This document shows, in pieces, positions 36,527 to 45,981 of a stretch of DNA of 64,000 bases; position 1 is the first letter of the stretch, and every line of letters starts with the position of its first letter. The position numbers were made by a program, and so were the translations under genes. The stretch is from Terriglobus albidus. GTDB taxonomy: Bacteria > Acidobacteriota > Terriglobia > Terriglobales > Acidobacteriaceae. The stretch lies in the NCBI RefSeq assembly GCF_008000815.1, contig NZ_CP042806.1:5456001-5520000 (forward strand), read 5' to 3'. The notes beneath the pieces are model-generated. The model was not told the DNA's origin, ran no database searches, and saw nothing but the letters and a program-made list of their open reading frames with translations.

Positions 36527-36965
36527 GGAGCGTGTCGGTGGAACGGCTTGTGTTTGGAATCGTTGTAGGCTTGTGTTTCCAATTGCTATAGGGCTTAGCC
36601 GCCCATATCGAGTTTGCAAAGAACTTCAGGCGCTGAGGTACCAAGCGATTGACCTCAGCGGCTAAAGCCGCACTCCCACGACGCTGTTTCGGCACGGCTG
36701 AAGCCGTGCCCTTAAGCACGACATCGCGCTTCGCGCGACCGGATACAGGAGGGATCGTGCTCGGTTCCATCCTTTCGTTGCGCATACGTGCAACGGATTC
36801 GCACCGCAGGTGCGAGTGTCTTGCTTAAGGGGACGGCTTTCAGCCGTCCCATATCGAGCCCGCAAAGAATGCGGCTTCAGCCGCTGAGGTACCAGGCGGT
36901 TAATCTCAGACACATCCCTATACCACCCGATGGAATCTCCAATGCCGACCCATTAACATAAAACC
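36527..36965. repeat. Gap with a composite family A hairpin array
   Basis: A 439-bp gap without genes. It contains, from about 36652 to 36889, an intact version of the array that is split by the IS at 20.2-21.4 kb: outer arms CTCAGCGGCTAAAGCCGC and GCGGCTTCAGCCGCTGAG, inner arms GGCACGGCTGAAGCCGTGCC-CTTAAGCACGAC and GTCTTGCTTAAGGGGACGG. Between the inner arms are three unrelated palindromes (CGCGCTTCGCGCG, TTGCGCATACGTGCAA-like, TCGCACC-GCA-GGTGCGA). Confidence 0.7.
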
Positions 36966-37640
36966 ATGCAGGAGTTCGTGATCGGCAACAAGCAGAAGGT
37001 AGACCTCGAAACCTGGGAGCGCCGCTCCATCTTCAACTTCTTCAAAAACTTCAGCGAGCCCTATCACGGCGTATGTCTTCGCTTGGACTGCACCCAGACC
37101 TTTCGCTACGCCAAGGAGCATCGCCTCTCTGTCTTCATCTCCCTGGTGCATCGTTCACTCGTTGCCTCTCACCTGGTGGAGAACTTCAAGACCCGCATCG
37201 TAAACGGCGAGGTGTGGCGCTATGACCAGATCCACGGCGGTAGTGCGATCGGCAGACCAAACGGCACCATCGGCTTCGGTCACTATCAGTTCCGCGAAGG
37301 CATCCAGCAGTTCGTACGCGAAGCCTCTCTCAAGGTCGATGAAGTCAAGCAGCGCGACGACATCGAGCGCTTTCCGGAAGACAATCTGATCCGCTTCTCC
37401 GTGCTTCCCTGGTTCGACTTCACCTCCATCTCGCACGCACGCGAGTTCGCGAGAGTTGACTCCGCACCTAGGATCACCTTCGGCAAGATCACCGACGCGG
37501 ACGGACGCTGCACCATGCCCGTCTCCATCCACGCGCATCACGCTCTGGCCGATGGCCTGCACGTCGCACAGTTCGTCGAACGTTTTCAGGAGCTGCTGCA
37601 CGCACCCGAGGCTCAGCCGGTTTTGCATGGCAGGACATAG
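36966..37640 (+). CDS. CatA-like O-acetyltransferase
   Basis: A 224-residue protein of the chloramphenicol acetyltransferase fold. The active-site motif HHxxxDG is intact: HAHHALADGLH, with catalytic His192 and structural Asp196. The N-terminal WERRSIFNFFKNF and FTSISHAREF stretches also fit. The trimeric CAT fold is used by many acyltransferases, and chromosomal copies need not confer chloramphenicol resistance; the substrate is open. Next gene starts about 50 bp downstream on the same strand. Confidence 0.87.
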   Translation: MQEFVIGNKQKVDLETWERRSIFNFFKNFSEPYHGVCLRLDCTQTFRYAKEHRLSVFISLVHRSLVASHLVENFKTRIVNGEVWRYDQIHGGSAIGRPNGTIGFGHYQFREGIQQFVREASLKVDEVKQRDDIERFPEDNLIRFSVLPWFDFTSISHAREFARVDSAPRITFGKITDADGRCTMPVSIHAHHALADGLHVAQFVERFQELLHAPEAQPVLHGRT

Positions 37641-37687
37641 CGGGAAATTCATTGCAGCCCATATCCCGCCGGGATACGCTTTTCTTC

Positions 37688-39382
37688 ATGTTCGCAATCA
37701 GTCTTCGTAATACGGTCGCCGCTGTTGCGGCCTTGGGGCTTAGCCTCACGGCCTCTGCACAGATGGAGCATCATCACCACGATGCCGCACCGCCGGCTGC
37801 TTCAGAAAAACTCGGCTCCGTCTCCTTCCCTACGAGCTGCGCCGCCATATCGCAAAAGCCCATGGAGCGCGGCGTAGCCCTGCTGCACTCGTTCGGATAC
37901 ACCGAGGCGCAGCAGCAGTTCGAGGCGATTGCTAAAGCCGACTCTACCTGTGCGATGGCTCACTGGGGCATTGCGATGACGCAGTTCCGGCCACTGTGGG
38001 AGCGTCCTGATGCACAGGCGCTCAAGCTCGGCGCCGACGAGATGGCCAAAGCCCGCGCCCTGGCCGGCAACGCCACGCCGCTGGAACATGGCTACATCGA
38101 TGCTCTCAGCGCCTTATACAAACCGGAGACCGCGGTCTACGAGCAGCGCACCGCCGACTATGAACGTGCGATGGACGTACTGCATGCCGCCTTTCCCGAC
38201 GACGTAGAGCCTGCAGCCTTCGACGCCTTGGCCATTCTTGCCGCCGCGCCCGCAAACGAAGCGAGCCTGGAGCATCCGCGGAAGGCGCTCGCCATCCTGC
38301 AGCCGCTCTTTGCGGCGCATCCCAATCACCCCGGCCTGGCGCATTACATCGTGCATACCTGCGATACACCGGCGCTTGCTCCTCAGGGACTAGAGGCAGC
38401 CCGCGTCTATGCCTCTATCGCACCATCATCGGCACACGCCCTGCATATGCCCGGGCACATCTTCTCCCGTCTTGGCATGTGGCAGGAAGATATCTCCTCC
38501 AACCTCGCTTCGATGGCGGCATCGGAACAGGCAGAGAAGGCGCACCAGACCGGCGCCGCACACCAGATGCACGCTGACGAGTTCCTGATCTATGCCTGGC
38601 TGCAGACCGGCGAGGACGAGAAAGCCCGCGCTCTGACCGCGAAGATGCGCTCAATCTCGGCAGAGATGGCGGCCATGCCCTATATGGACGACATGAAGGA
38701 CTATGGCCCTTTCTTCGACAACGAGCTGCACTCGATCTATATGTTGGAGATGCGTGACTGGAAATCCGCCGCTGCTTTACAGATTGCACCGAAGGCGCCT
38801 CCCTCGTCGCAGTTCTACGTGTACTGGGCAAACGGCCTGGCCGCGGGACATCTCGACAATGCAGCCGCGCTCGATACGGCCATTCACAATATGGATGGCG
38901 AGATCGAGGCCGTAAAACAGTCTCCCTTCGCCTGGCTGATCGACGTGCTCTATATTCAGCGCTACGAGCTCACTGCCTGGAAGAGCCTTCTCGCAGGCAA
39001 GCCGGACGACGCCATCGCCGCAATGCGATCGGCAACAGAGCTGCAGGACAAGCTCGGCCAGCAGGAGGTCGACCTGCCTGCGCATGAGATCTTCGCCGAC
39101 ATGCTGGTCACCATGAAGCGGCCGGAGCAGGCGCTGGACGAATACAAACAATCGTTAAAGGTTAGCCCCAACCGCCTGAACACGCTGCTGAGCGCCGGTC
39201 AGGTCGCCGAACAGCTAGGCCGCACCAGCGAAGCCCGTGCCTTCTACAAGACCGCAGCCGCGCAAACGGCGAACGGTGCGCATAGCCAGCGCGCCGACCT
39301 GAAACACGCCGTCACCATCGCCAACGAAAAGGGATCCGGTTTGTCGTTCAGTGCGGATCTTCTTAAACCGGGCCAGCGATAA
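37688..39382 (+). CDS. Secreted TPR-repeat protein
   Basis: A 564-residue protein. The ATG at 37688 begins a signal peptide (NTVAAVAALGLSLTASAQ); a TTG at 37652 would add 12 residues. A His-rich stretch (MEHHHHDAAPP) follows the cleavage site. The body is helical repeats, several of TPR type: GYTEAQQQFEAIAKADSTCAMAHWGIAM near the start and KRPEQALDEYKQSLKVSPNR near the end. The family is frequent in acidobacteria and Bacteroidetes and its function is unknown. The 3' end overlaps the convergent glycosylase gene by 20 bp. Confidence 0.83.
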   Translation: MFAISLRNTVAAVAALGLSLTASAQMEHHHHDAAPPAASEKLGSVSFPTSCAAISQKPMERGVALLHSFGYTEAQQQFEAIAKADSTCAMAHWGIAMTQFRPLWERPDAQALKLGADEMAKARALAGNATPLEHGYIDALSALYKPETAVYEQRTADYERAMDVLHAAFPDDVEPAAFDALAILAAAPANEASLEHPRKALAILQPLFAAHPNHPGLAHYIVHTCDTPALAPQGLEAARVYASIAPSSAHALHMPGHIFSRLGMWQEDISSNLASMAASEQAEKAHQTGAAHQMHADEFLIYAWLQTGEDEKARALTAKMRSISAEMAAMPYMDDMKDYGPFFDNELHSIYMLEMRDWKSAAALQIAPKAPPSSQFYVYWANGLAAGHLDNAAALDTAIHNMDGEIEAVKQSPFAWLIDVLYIQRYELTAWKSLLAGKPDDAIAAMRSATELQDKLGQQEVDLPAHEIFADMLVTMKRPEQALDEYKQSLKVSPNRLNTLLSAGQVAEQLGRTSEARAFYKTAAAQTANGAHSQRADLKHAVTIANEKGSGLSFSADLLKPGQR

Positions 39383-39956
39383 GATAACGCGCCATTCGAT
39401 CCGCCGCCTTGGTAATACCAATGCGGCGCGTCGTGATGATCTCGCCCGCCTTGTAACCATCGTCGAAGATACGGAGAGCGGCATCGGACTCGGTCATATC
39501 GATACCATCTTCTGTCTTCCGCGCAATGCCGAGGGCCTGGCATAAACGTCCAGGTCCTCCGGTGAGCTGCCTGGCAGATGCCTTAGGTGTCAGCTTACGA
39601 AGCCTTGCCATCGTCTCCAGACCTTGCAACGGATAGAGAGCGCGAAAGAGCACGCCGCCGGCCTGTCCGTCAGGCATACATGACACGTTCAGGCAGTAAT
39701 ACATGCCGTAGATGAAATAGACGTACGCCACGCCCGGCGGACCGAAGAGTACAGCGTTGCGCGATGTGCGTCCGATATAAGCGTGCGACGCCGGATCCTC
39801 AAGACCGAAGTACGCTTCCACTTCCGTGATCCTGCCGCTCAGCTCTTCATCGCCAAGACGGCGCACCAACACCTTTCCCAGCAGCGCCTTCGCTACGACA
39901 TCGGGAGTTCGCTCATAGAAGCGGCTTTCAAGCTGGATCGGGCGCTTGGCTCTCAT
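39363..39956 (-). CDS. DNA-3-methyladenine glycosylase (AAG/MPG family)
   Basis: A 197-residue base-excision repair enzyme that removes 3-methyladenine and related lesions. The AAG family marks are clear: LARxLLGKVLVRR-like start (VAKALLGKVLVRR), catalytic Glu in ITEVEAYFG, SHAYIGRTSRNAVLFGPPG, YVYFIYGMYYCLNV and LTGGPGRLCQALGI. It begins 16 bp after the Ogt gene and is the third gene of the alkylation-repair operon. Confidence 0.95.
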   Translation of the reverse strand: MRAKRPIQLESRFYERTPDVVAKALLGKVLVRRLGDEELSGRITEVEAYFGLEDPASHAYIGRTSRNAVLFGPPGVAYVYFIYGMYYCLNVSCMPDGQAGGVLFRALYPLQGLETMARLRKLTPKASARQLTGGPGRLCQALGIARKTEDGIDMTESDAALRIFDDGYKAGEIITTRRIGITKAADRMARYLIAGPV

Positions 39957-39972
39957 CGTTCTTATTTGATTC

Positions 39973-40455
39973 TCAACCCTTCCTCTCCATATCGAGAAGC
40001 CGCGCCTTTACGTCCAGACCTCCGGCGAATCCTGTCAACTTGCCGGAAGAGCCGATCACTCGATGACAGGGAACAACGATAGAGATCGGATTACGTCCGT
40101 TCGCCGCTCCCACGGCACGGCTTGCGGAAGGTCTGCCTAGTTGCTTCGCCAGTTGCCCGTAGCTCCGTGTCTCTCCGTAAGGGATCGCGAGCAGGGCCTC
40201 CCACACATCTTTCTGAAATGTGGTTCCCCGCATGTCCAGCGGCAGATCGAAGGCCCGTCGTGAGCCGCCGAAGTACTCTTCAAGCTGGCGCTCTGCCTTC
40301 AAGAGGATCGGATGCCGGTCGCCTTCTACCAGTCCGGTCAACGGAACGCGGCGAGGACTATCGTTCTCCCACAGGATGGCTGCCAGCCCCTTGTCACTCG
40401 CAACCAGCTTCAGTGCCCCAACCGGGCTCTCGACAAATTTATAGACGAGGTTCAT
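39973..40455 (-). CDS. ogt: Methylated-DNA--protein-cysteine methyltransferase
   Basis: A 160-residue suicide repair protein that moves the methyl group from O6-methylguanine to its own Cys130 in VVPCHRVIGSSG. YGETRSYGQLAKQLGRP and SRAVGAANGRNP form the DNA-binding part. The ATG at 40455 has an excellent ribosome binding site (AGGAAGGAG). The frame is open to 40683 but that overlaps the Ada-AlkA gene. It lies 23 bp after that gene and 16 bp before the 3-methyladenine glycosylase. Confidence 0.95.
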   Translation of the reverse strand: MNLVYKFVESPVGALKLVASDKGLAAILWENDSPRRVPLTGLVEGDRHPILLKAERQLEEYFGGSRRAFDLPLDMRGTTFQKDVWEALLAIPYGETRSYGQLAKQLGRPSASRAVGAANGRNPISIVVPCHRVIGSSGKLTGFAGGLDVKARLLDMERKG

Positions 40456-40478
40456 TGCATGCTCCTTCCTGATAGTTG

Positions 40479-41951
40479 TTATTCCGAATCGCCATCGGCG
40501 GCCCAGAGATGTTGTGCTGCGTAGGCTCGCCAGGGTCTCCATGTTTCGGCCCTGCTGTGGAGCTGCTTCGCCGTCAGCACATTGCCTGTCACCTTCTTCG
40601 CTCCGCGCAGCAGACCGATATCCGATGCAGGAAAAGCGTCTACCTCTCGCAGAGCTCGAAGCGCGATGTACTGTGCCGTCCATTCCCCGATTCCGGGAAT
40701 AGCTTTCAAAGACGCAATAGCCTGCTCCATCGAACTGGCGGACTGGAAGATCTCAGGAGACTTCGCCGCCGCGCGTGTCACCGATCGCAAGGTCTCAAGC
40801 CTGGCTGCGGGCATGCCAAGGCCAAGTGACGACGCCTTTGCGAGGTGCTGCGCCGCAGGAAAGGCATGCGTGAGATCGGGATGCATACCGTTGGCAGACG
40901 GCAGGGTCCTGCCATGCAGCTCAACCAGCTTGCCTGCCAAACGCCTCGCCGCGGCCACACTTACCTGCTGCCCCAGCACAGCCCGGATCGCGAGCTCAAA
41001 GCCATCCCATCCTCCCGGCGCACGCAGCCCCGGCCTGCGGGCTACAAATGGTGCAAGCTGCGTATCGCGGGAAAGATGTTCATCGATTGTGCCGATATCG
41101 ACATTCAGATCGAACTGGCGACGCACCCGATGCACAATCGCAGGCAGCGCCTTCACGCTGGGAAATTGAATCGTGACACACAGGCTTTCGCGCCTCGGCA
41201 GATGTTTCACCGCAATCGCACCCAGCTCTCCATCAAGCTCAATGACGCGGTGATAGACACGATTCGCAACCACCTCCACCCCGGGGATCGCGCGTGCTTC
41301 AAGAAAATGCAGCATCGCGTCCCAATCGTAAGGCGGCCGGTAGCGCAGCCGAAGCATCGTGCCGGCGTCTGTTGCCACCACACTCGACCTGCGCCGCAGC
41401 GCACTGGGAGGGCGCTTAAAGAGATTCTGAAAGACCTCATTGAATCGGCGCAAACTGCTGAAACCCGAGGCCATTGCCACTTCCGTCATCGGCAGATCTG
41501 TATCGTGAATCAACTGCTTCGCGAACAGCACACGACGGGTCTGCGCCACGGCGATGGGTGACGCTCCGAGATGCTGTAGAAACAGCCGGCGTAGCTGGCG
41601 CTCGCCTACACCAAGCCTCTCGGCCAGGGTTTCAACCGTCTGCGCTTCACCATCCAGCGCGCCTTCTTCGATCAGCGCCAGCGCGCGAGAGACTGTGCTG
41701 CTTGTTCCCTGCCATGCCGCAAGCTGAGGCGCTGTCTCAGGGCGGCAACGCAGGCACGGACGGTAGCCGGCCTCCTGCGCCGCAGCGGCCGAGCCATAAA
41801 ACGTGCAGTTCTCAAACTTCGGCGTACGCGCCGGACAGACGGGCCGGCAATAGATTCCTGTGGATTTGACGCCCACATAGATCTGACCATCGAACCGTGC
41901 GTCATGACTCTGTAGCGCCTTGTAAGCAACCGCCTTATCGGGGACAACCAT
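40479..41951 (-). CDS. Ada-AlkA fusion: methyl-sensing activator and 3-methyladenine glycosylase
   Basis: A 490-residue fusion of regulator and repair enzyme. Residues 10-75 are the Ada zinc domain with Cys35, Cys39, Cys66 and Cys69 (spacing as in E. coli Ada; Cys35 would take the methyl from phosphotriesters). Residues about 85-190 are an AraC-type HTH (ETLAERLGVGERQLRRLFLQ). From about 200 on is AlkA: the N-terminal domain and HhH-GPD with PGIGEWTAQYIALRALREVD and catalytic Asp444 in FPASDIGLL. Methylation of Cys35 should turn it into an activator of its own operon, which includes Ogt and the AAG-type glycosylase. Confidence 0.95.
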   Translation of the reverse strand: MVVPDKAVAYKALQSHDARFDGQIYVGVKSTGIYCRPVCPARTPKFENCTFYGSAAAAQEAGYRPCLRCRPETAPQLAAWQGTSSTVSRALALIEEGALDGEAQTVETLAERLGVGERQLRRLFLQHLGASPIAVAQTRRVLFAKQLIHDTDLPMTEVAMASGFSSLRRFNEVFQNLFKRPPSALRRRSSVVATDAGTMLRLRYRPPYDWDAMLHFLEARAIPGVEVVANRVYHRVIELDGELGAIAVKHLPRRESLCVTIQFPSVKALPAIVHRVRRQFDLNVDIGTIDEHLSRDTQLAPFVARRPGLRAPGGWDGFELAIRAVLGQQVSVAAARRLAGKLVELHGRTLPSANGMHPDLTHAFPAAQHLAKASSLGLGMPAARLETLRSVTRAAAKSPEIFQSASSMEQAIASLKAIPGIGEWTAQYIALRALREVDAFPASDIGLLRGAKKVTGNVLTAKQLHSRAETWRPWRAYAAQHLWAADGDSE

Positions 41952-42345
41952 GCCTTGAGTGTCTCTTGCCTACGCCCCGAAATACTCGCGGAATTCGGAC
42001 ATCAATGGAAAAGAAGGATGTCCATGCGTAACGTCATGCCAGGCGATCGTAGAAAGAACGAAGCAGAAGGCTCCCGACTTGCGTAGCGAGAGCATTTTTC
42101 TGTTGCTGGGTATTCCGGAAGGGGCGTGCAGCAACGGAAAAAATGTTCTAACTATGCGTTCTCAATCACTTAGCCACCTCTCCCATGGGCTAACGTGCTT
42201 CGCCGTACAAAGAAAACGTGAGATCTTTCCTCAACTTCGCGATTCGGTTCAAACAACACGAGGGGGTTTTATGTGTCTCTAAACATGAGTCGGTGCCAGA
42301 TCTGTACCAGGTCTATGCGCAGGTGGATAGGAGTGTGTTTTAAGA
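41952..42345. other. Intergenic region, divergent promoters, no gene seen
   Basis: 394 bp between the Ada-AlkA operon (minus) and the TonB-like gene (plus). It must hold both promoters, but I see no convincing repeats, RNA or gene. A 107-codon frame at 41959-42282 has no protein-like composition. Confidence 0.5.
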
Positions 42346-44103
42346 GTGTTGCAGCCACTACAGCTCGAAGAGGTGAAGACTCGTTATGCAAATGAGATCG
42401 CTGAGTTGCGAGATTTTCTCCAGAAAGCTGGTTGTACCCCCGGAGCGCCCGAATCGCTGCGCGCCATCGTCAACCGGCTACAGCGGGACCGCTCGTTTCA
42501 TCGCGATCTGACCTCCTACATCTGGGTCGCCATTCACAGCGGCAATCGAAACATCAGTTACGCCGACCTGCTTGGCGTACTGACGGTTGCAGCCGCCGGT
42601 GGCCGGTATGCGGCCGAAGCAGAGGGGGACGATGCGCACGCCCTGCTTCGCTTTGTCATCGAAGCGCGCGAATCGCTCGATGGAACCAGCCGGCAGAAGA
42701 ACCCGCCTGCTGCCGATCATCTGCCGCCAGTCGTCCCGGCGCCTGTAGCCCCAGAGCCGCCGGTCGAGCCAAAAGCGGTCCATCCGCAACCTCCTGAGCC
42801 AGAACCGGCCCCGCAACAGTCTGCAGAGAGCCAGCCTGTCCAGTCACAACCGGTGCAGTCACGACGTGGCCGCTCACGGCACGTCCGGTCGCAGCAGGTC
42901 GAACCACAACAGCAGGCTGAGCCACAGCAGGTCGAACTACAGCAGGCCGAGCCGCAGCAGAGTGGGCCACCGCGCGCCGAGTCACAACCTGTCGAGTCAC
43001 AACGCGTCGAGCCACAATCTGTCGAGCCGGGGCCAGTTGAGTCAAAGCCCGTCTATGACCATGAGCCGTTTTATCCGCACGCACGTCCTTTTCCCGAGGA
43101 GTTCTCTCCTCTGAAAGACGAAGAGGAAGGCACCGGCACGCGGAAGCGTTTGATCTGGCTCACAGTATTTTTTTTGGCAGCCGGTTTAATCGCCAGGATT
43201 GCCTTCCACAATCGCACCGTTCTGGATGAGACCGCCGCGCCAGCAACACCTGCGACAACCGCTCCGGCGGAGAGCCCTGCTCGCTCTACCCCTCCCAGTC
43301 CAAGCTCCACCCCTCCCAGTCCTCGCATCGACACAGCGCCAGCGCCCGCACCCGAACCCGAGGTAGCCGCACCTGCTCCTTCTACAACGGAAGAACGAGG
43401 CGACCGCACTCCCCGCGCCGGCTCCCAGACCCGGGGTGCCCACAGACCTTCGACAGTGAACTCTCCGGCCTCCGCTTATCCCTCAACTCCTTCAGCGTCT
43501 CCGCCGCCTCGTGTCACGACTCCATCCGGGCCGGCTCCAAAGATCCCTCCTCCACCTGAATCTCGCTCGCCAACTCCGGCCCCCGCGACGACTCCGGCTG
43601 CGCGCCCTACCTCTCCGTCTGAGCCGGATCTCACTAACACCGACCGAGGCCGTGCGGTCCCCCACCTTTTACGCCGTACTCCGGAAGATCAAGCAGAGCT
43701 GGCCGACGCATCGCCACCCGCGAATATGCCGGCGCCCACCAACGCGTCCACCACCGCATCCAAGATCGCGGCGTCCAGGCCCGCCCCCGTCGCCACTCCA
43801 CAAGCACCTCGCGGTAACGTCCGGGCCGTCTCACTGGGGGTGAATGCATCCAATGTTCTCTACAGCCCCACACCGGCTTACCCTCAGGCTGCTTCTGACG
43901 CGCATGTACAGGGAGACGTAAAGGTAGAAACCAATGTCGACCGTAATGGCAACGTCGCTTCCGTACGCGTCGTCAGTGGCCCTCCGCTCCTGCGGGATGC
44001 CGCCCTCGATGCGGCGCAACGCTGGCGTTATCGCCCCCACTTCATCGGAGGCGACCAGGCTGCCATGAGCACCATTACGGTCTTCGAGTTTCAGTTGCCA
44101 TAG
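42346..44103 (+). CDS. TonB-like energy transducer with cytoplasmic N-terminal domain
   Basis: A 585-residue protein with a GTG start. Residues 1-110 are a folded cytoplasmic region (RDFLQKAGCTPGAPESLRAI, LTSYIWVAIHSGNRNISY) that I do not recognise. Residues about 115-245 are Gln/Glu/Pro/Val-rich degenerate repeats (units like QPVESQRVEPQSVEPGPVES). One membrane helix is at about 267-287 (LIWLTVFFLAAGLIARIAF), then a Pro/Ala/Ser-rich periplasmic linker to about 490 and a TonB C-terminal domain (GDVKVETNVDRNGNVASVRV, DAAQRWRYRP). TonB passes proton-motive energy to outer-membrane receptors such as the one at 1.9-5.5 kb. The long N-terminal part before the helix is unusual. Confidence 0.83.
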   Translation: MLQPLQLEEVKTRYANEIAELRDFLQKAGCTPGAPESLRAIVNRLQRDRSFHRDLTSYIWVAIHSGNRNISYADLLGVLTVAAAGGRYAAEAEGDDAHALLRFVIEARESLDGTSRQKNPPAADHLPPVVPAPVAPEPPVEPKAVHPQPPEPEPAPQQSAESQPVQSQPVQSRRGRSRHVRSQQVEPQQQAEPQQVELQQAEPQQSGPPRAESQPVESQRVEPQSVEPGPVESKPVYDHEPFYPHARPFPEEFSPLKDEEEGTGTRKRLIWLTVFFLAAGLIARIAFHNRTVLDETAAPATPATTAPAESPARSTPPSPSSTPPSPRIDTAPAPAPEPEVAAPAPSTTEERGDRTPRAGSQTRGAHRPSTVNSPASAYPSTPSASPPPRVTTPSGPAPKIPPPPESRSPTPAPATTPAARPTSPSEPDLTNTDRGRAVPHLLRRTPEDQAELADASPPANMPAPTNASTTASKIAASRPAPVATPQAPRGNVRAVSLGVNASNVLYSPTPAYPQAASDAHVQGDVKVETNVDRNGNVASVRVVSGPPLLRDAALDAAQRWRYRPHFIGGDQAAMSTITVFEFQLP

Positions 44104-44271
44104 CGGAAGCAACTCCCCAAAAGAGCACGACTTCCCCGCAGTTTATTTGCGATTTACCGCGAATGCCCTAAAATGTTGGCACCGCCGCAGGTTCGCAGTT
44201 GAGCGACTCCGAAGAACCTCGATCCTTGGATAGCTTGGCCGAAAGAAGCCCTCGCACCGCGGGCACTATCG

Positions 44272-45981
44272 ATGCAGAAGCAGCTATCCAGTCCGAAGGC
44301 TCCGATCGTCCTGACGCTTCTTGCCGCCCTTGGATCCATCTGCTTTGCGGTCGGTTCCGGACTCTTTCTTTACAGCAATACCGAGAAGCTAATCGCTGCC
44401 CGCGAATGGATCGAACATACGCAGCAGACTCAGCTTGCGATCGAACGGCTGTCGAGACAGGTCGAACGCATCGATACGCAAACCCGGCTGTACGCCGCTA
44501 CTCATGATGAGAGCACCTTGCGCTCCGCGGTTTCAGCAGCGATCGCCCTGCAAAGCGGATCGCTGCGCATGAAAAATCAGCTTGCCGATAATCGCAATCA
44601 GAACCAGAACGTCGAGCAGGTTCAGGAGTGCGCCAATCACCTGCTCGGCACCCTGACCTCGCAGTCACAAGCCGCCGCTGAGATTCGGGGCGAGACGGTG
44701 CAGTGCCAGCACTCCCTCTCCCTGATGGCGGGACAGGAAGGCGATCTGCTCCGGCAGAGAAATCAGGCGTCAGACAGCCGTTCCAAATTGTCCGTCGTGA
44801 CCGAACTGATGGTGGTTCTCATTACGGTAGTAGTGCTGCTCGTTCTCTTCGCACTTTTAGTGCGCGACATTATCATGCGCAACCGGATCGCACGACATCG
44901 GGAAGAAGCTTCCGCAGAGCTGGAAGAGAGCAATCGGGATCTGGAAGCAAGCATGAAGACTCTGCGGCAGCTTGCCGATGAAGGTGTGCTGCTCTCCGCC
45001 TTCCGTGACGATCTGCAGCTCTGCACCACGACCGACGAGGTCTATGAGGCGGCATGCGTCCGCTTCCCTCAGATCTTTCCAGAGACCAGCGGCGCAATCT
45101 GCATCATCAACAACTCGCGGAACGCGCTGGAGAGCATGTCGACCTGGGGAGAGTCTTCGAACCAGATCTCCGAGGTCTTTCCGCCGGATGCCTGCTGCGG
45201 CCTCCGTATGGGACAGTTCCGCTTTCGCAAACCGGGCGCTTCAGAGGTCCACTGCAGTCACTTCGTCGGCAAGCCTCCTATGCGTTATGCATGTGTCCCG
45301 CTCATGGCACAGGGTGAAACCCTGGGGATGGTCTTTCTCAGGTGCCCCACGGAGGAGGTAGCGGCACAAGTCGAGACCAGAAACGAAGCTCTCCGCCAGC
45401 TTGTGCAGCTCACGGCTATCACACTGGCCAGCATTGACCTTCGCAATAAACTCGAGGCTCAGTCTGTCCGCGACTCCCTCACCGGCCTGTTCAATCGCCA
45501 TTTCATGGAGATCGCCCTCGACCGTGAACTGGCCCGTGCCGCACGCCGCAAGAACATGCTGGCGATCTTTATGATCGACGTCGATCACTTCAAAACATTC
45601 AACGATCGCTACAGCCACGCGACCGGCGACAGCGTACTCAAGAAGGTCGCTAAAGTCATCGGCGCTTCCATCCGAACCGAAGATGTCGCCTGCCGGTATG
45701 GCGGCGAAGAGTTCACCGTCATCGTGCCCGACACAACCATCGAAGCCGCGCATGAGAGAGCCGAACGTCTACGCACAGCAGTCGAAGCGCTGCCGGCGGC
45801 TCTGGAGAACGGCCTCCATACGAACGTAACGATCTCGATCGGCATTGCCATCTTCCCCAATCACGCAACCTCTCCCGATCACCTGTTACGCAGGGCCGAT
45901 GAGGCTCTCTATCGCGCAAAGCACGAAGGCCGCAATTGCGTGCGCGTCGCCGACTCTGTAGCAGAAGTTGTGCTTACTTAG
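44272..45981 (+). CDS. Diguanylate cyclase with CHASE3-like, GAF and GGDEF domains
   Basis: A 569-residue membrane enzyme making cyclic di-GMP. N-terminal helix (about 12-33), periplasmic CHASE3-like domain (TQLAIERLSRQVERIDTQTR), second helix (about 180-202), coiled coil, GAF-like domain (about 235-385) with several Cys (PPDACCGLRMG, SEVHCSHF), and GGDEF domain with active-site GGEEF at 477-481. The inhibitory site RxxD is present as RTED five residues before it, so product inhibition is likely. It follows the TonB-like gene by 168 bp on the same strand. Confidence 0.93.
   Translation: MQKQLSSPKAPIVLTLLAALGSICFAVGSGLFLYSNTEKLIAAREWIEHTQQTQLAIERLSRQVERIDTQTRLYAATHDESTLRSAVSAAIALQSGSLRMKNQLADNRNQNQNVEQVQECANHLLGTLTSQSQAAAEIRGETVQCQHSLSLMAGQEGDLLRQRNQASDSRSKLSVVTELMVVLITVVVLLVLFALLVRDIIMRNRIARHREEASAELEESNRDLEASMKTLRQLADEGVLLSAFRDDLQLCTTTDEVYEAACVRFPQIFPETSGAICIINNSRNALESMSTWGESSNQISEVFPPDACCGLRMGQFRFRKPGASEVHCSHFVGKPPMRYACVPLMAQGETLGMVFLRCPTEEVAAQVETRNEALRQLVQLTAITLASIDLRNKLEAQSVRDSLTGLFNRHFMEIALDRELARAARRKNMLAIFMIDVDHFKTFNDRYSHATGDSVLKKVAKVIGASIRTEDVACRYGGEEFTVIVPDTTIEAAHERAERLRTAVEALPAALENGLHTNVTISIGIAIFPNHATSPDHLLRRADEALYRAKHEGRNCVRVADSVAEVVLT

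Noticed and set aside
36652-36889. Tandem palindromes considered as a CRISPR array
   Set aside because: Palindromes differ from each other, are not evenly spaced and there are no cas genes; they fit REP/BIME-like repeats.
41959-42282. 107-codon plus-strand frame in the gap before the TonB-like gene
   Set aside because: No family, no clear ribosome binding site, mixed composition typical of intergenic DNA.
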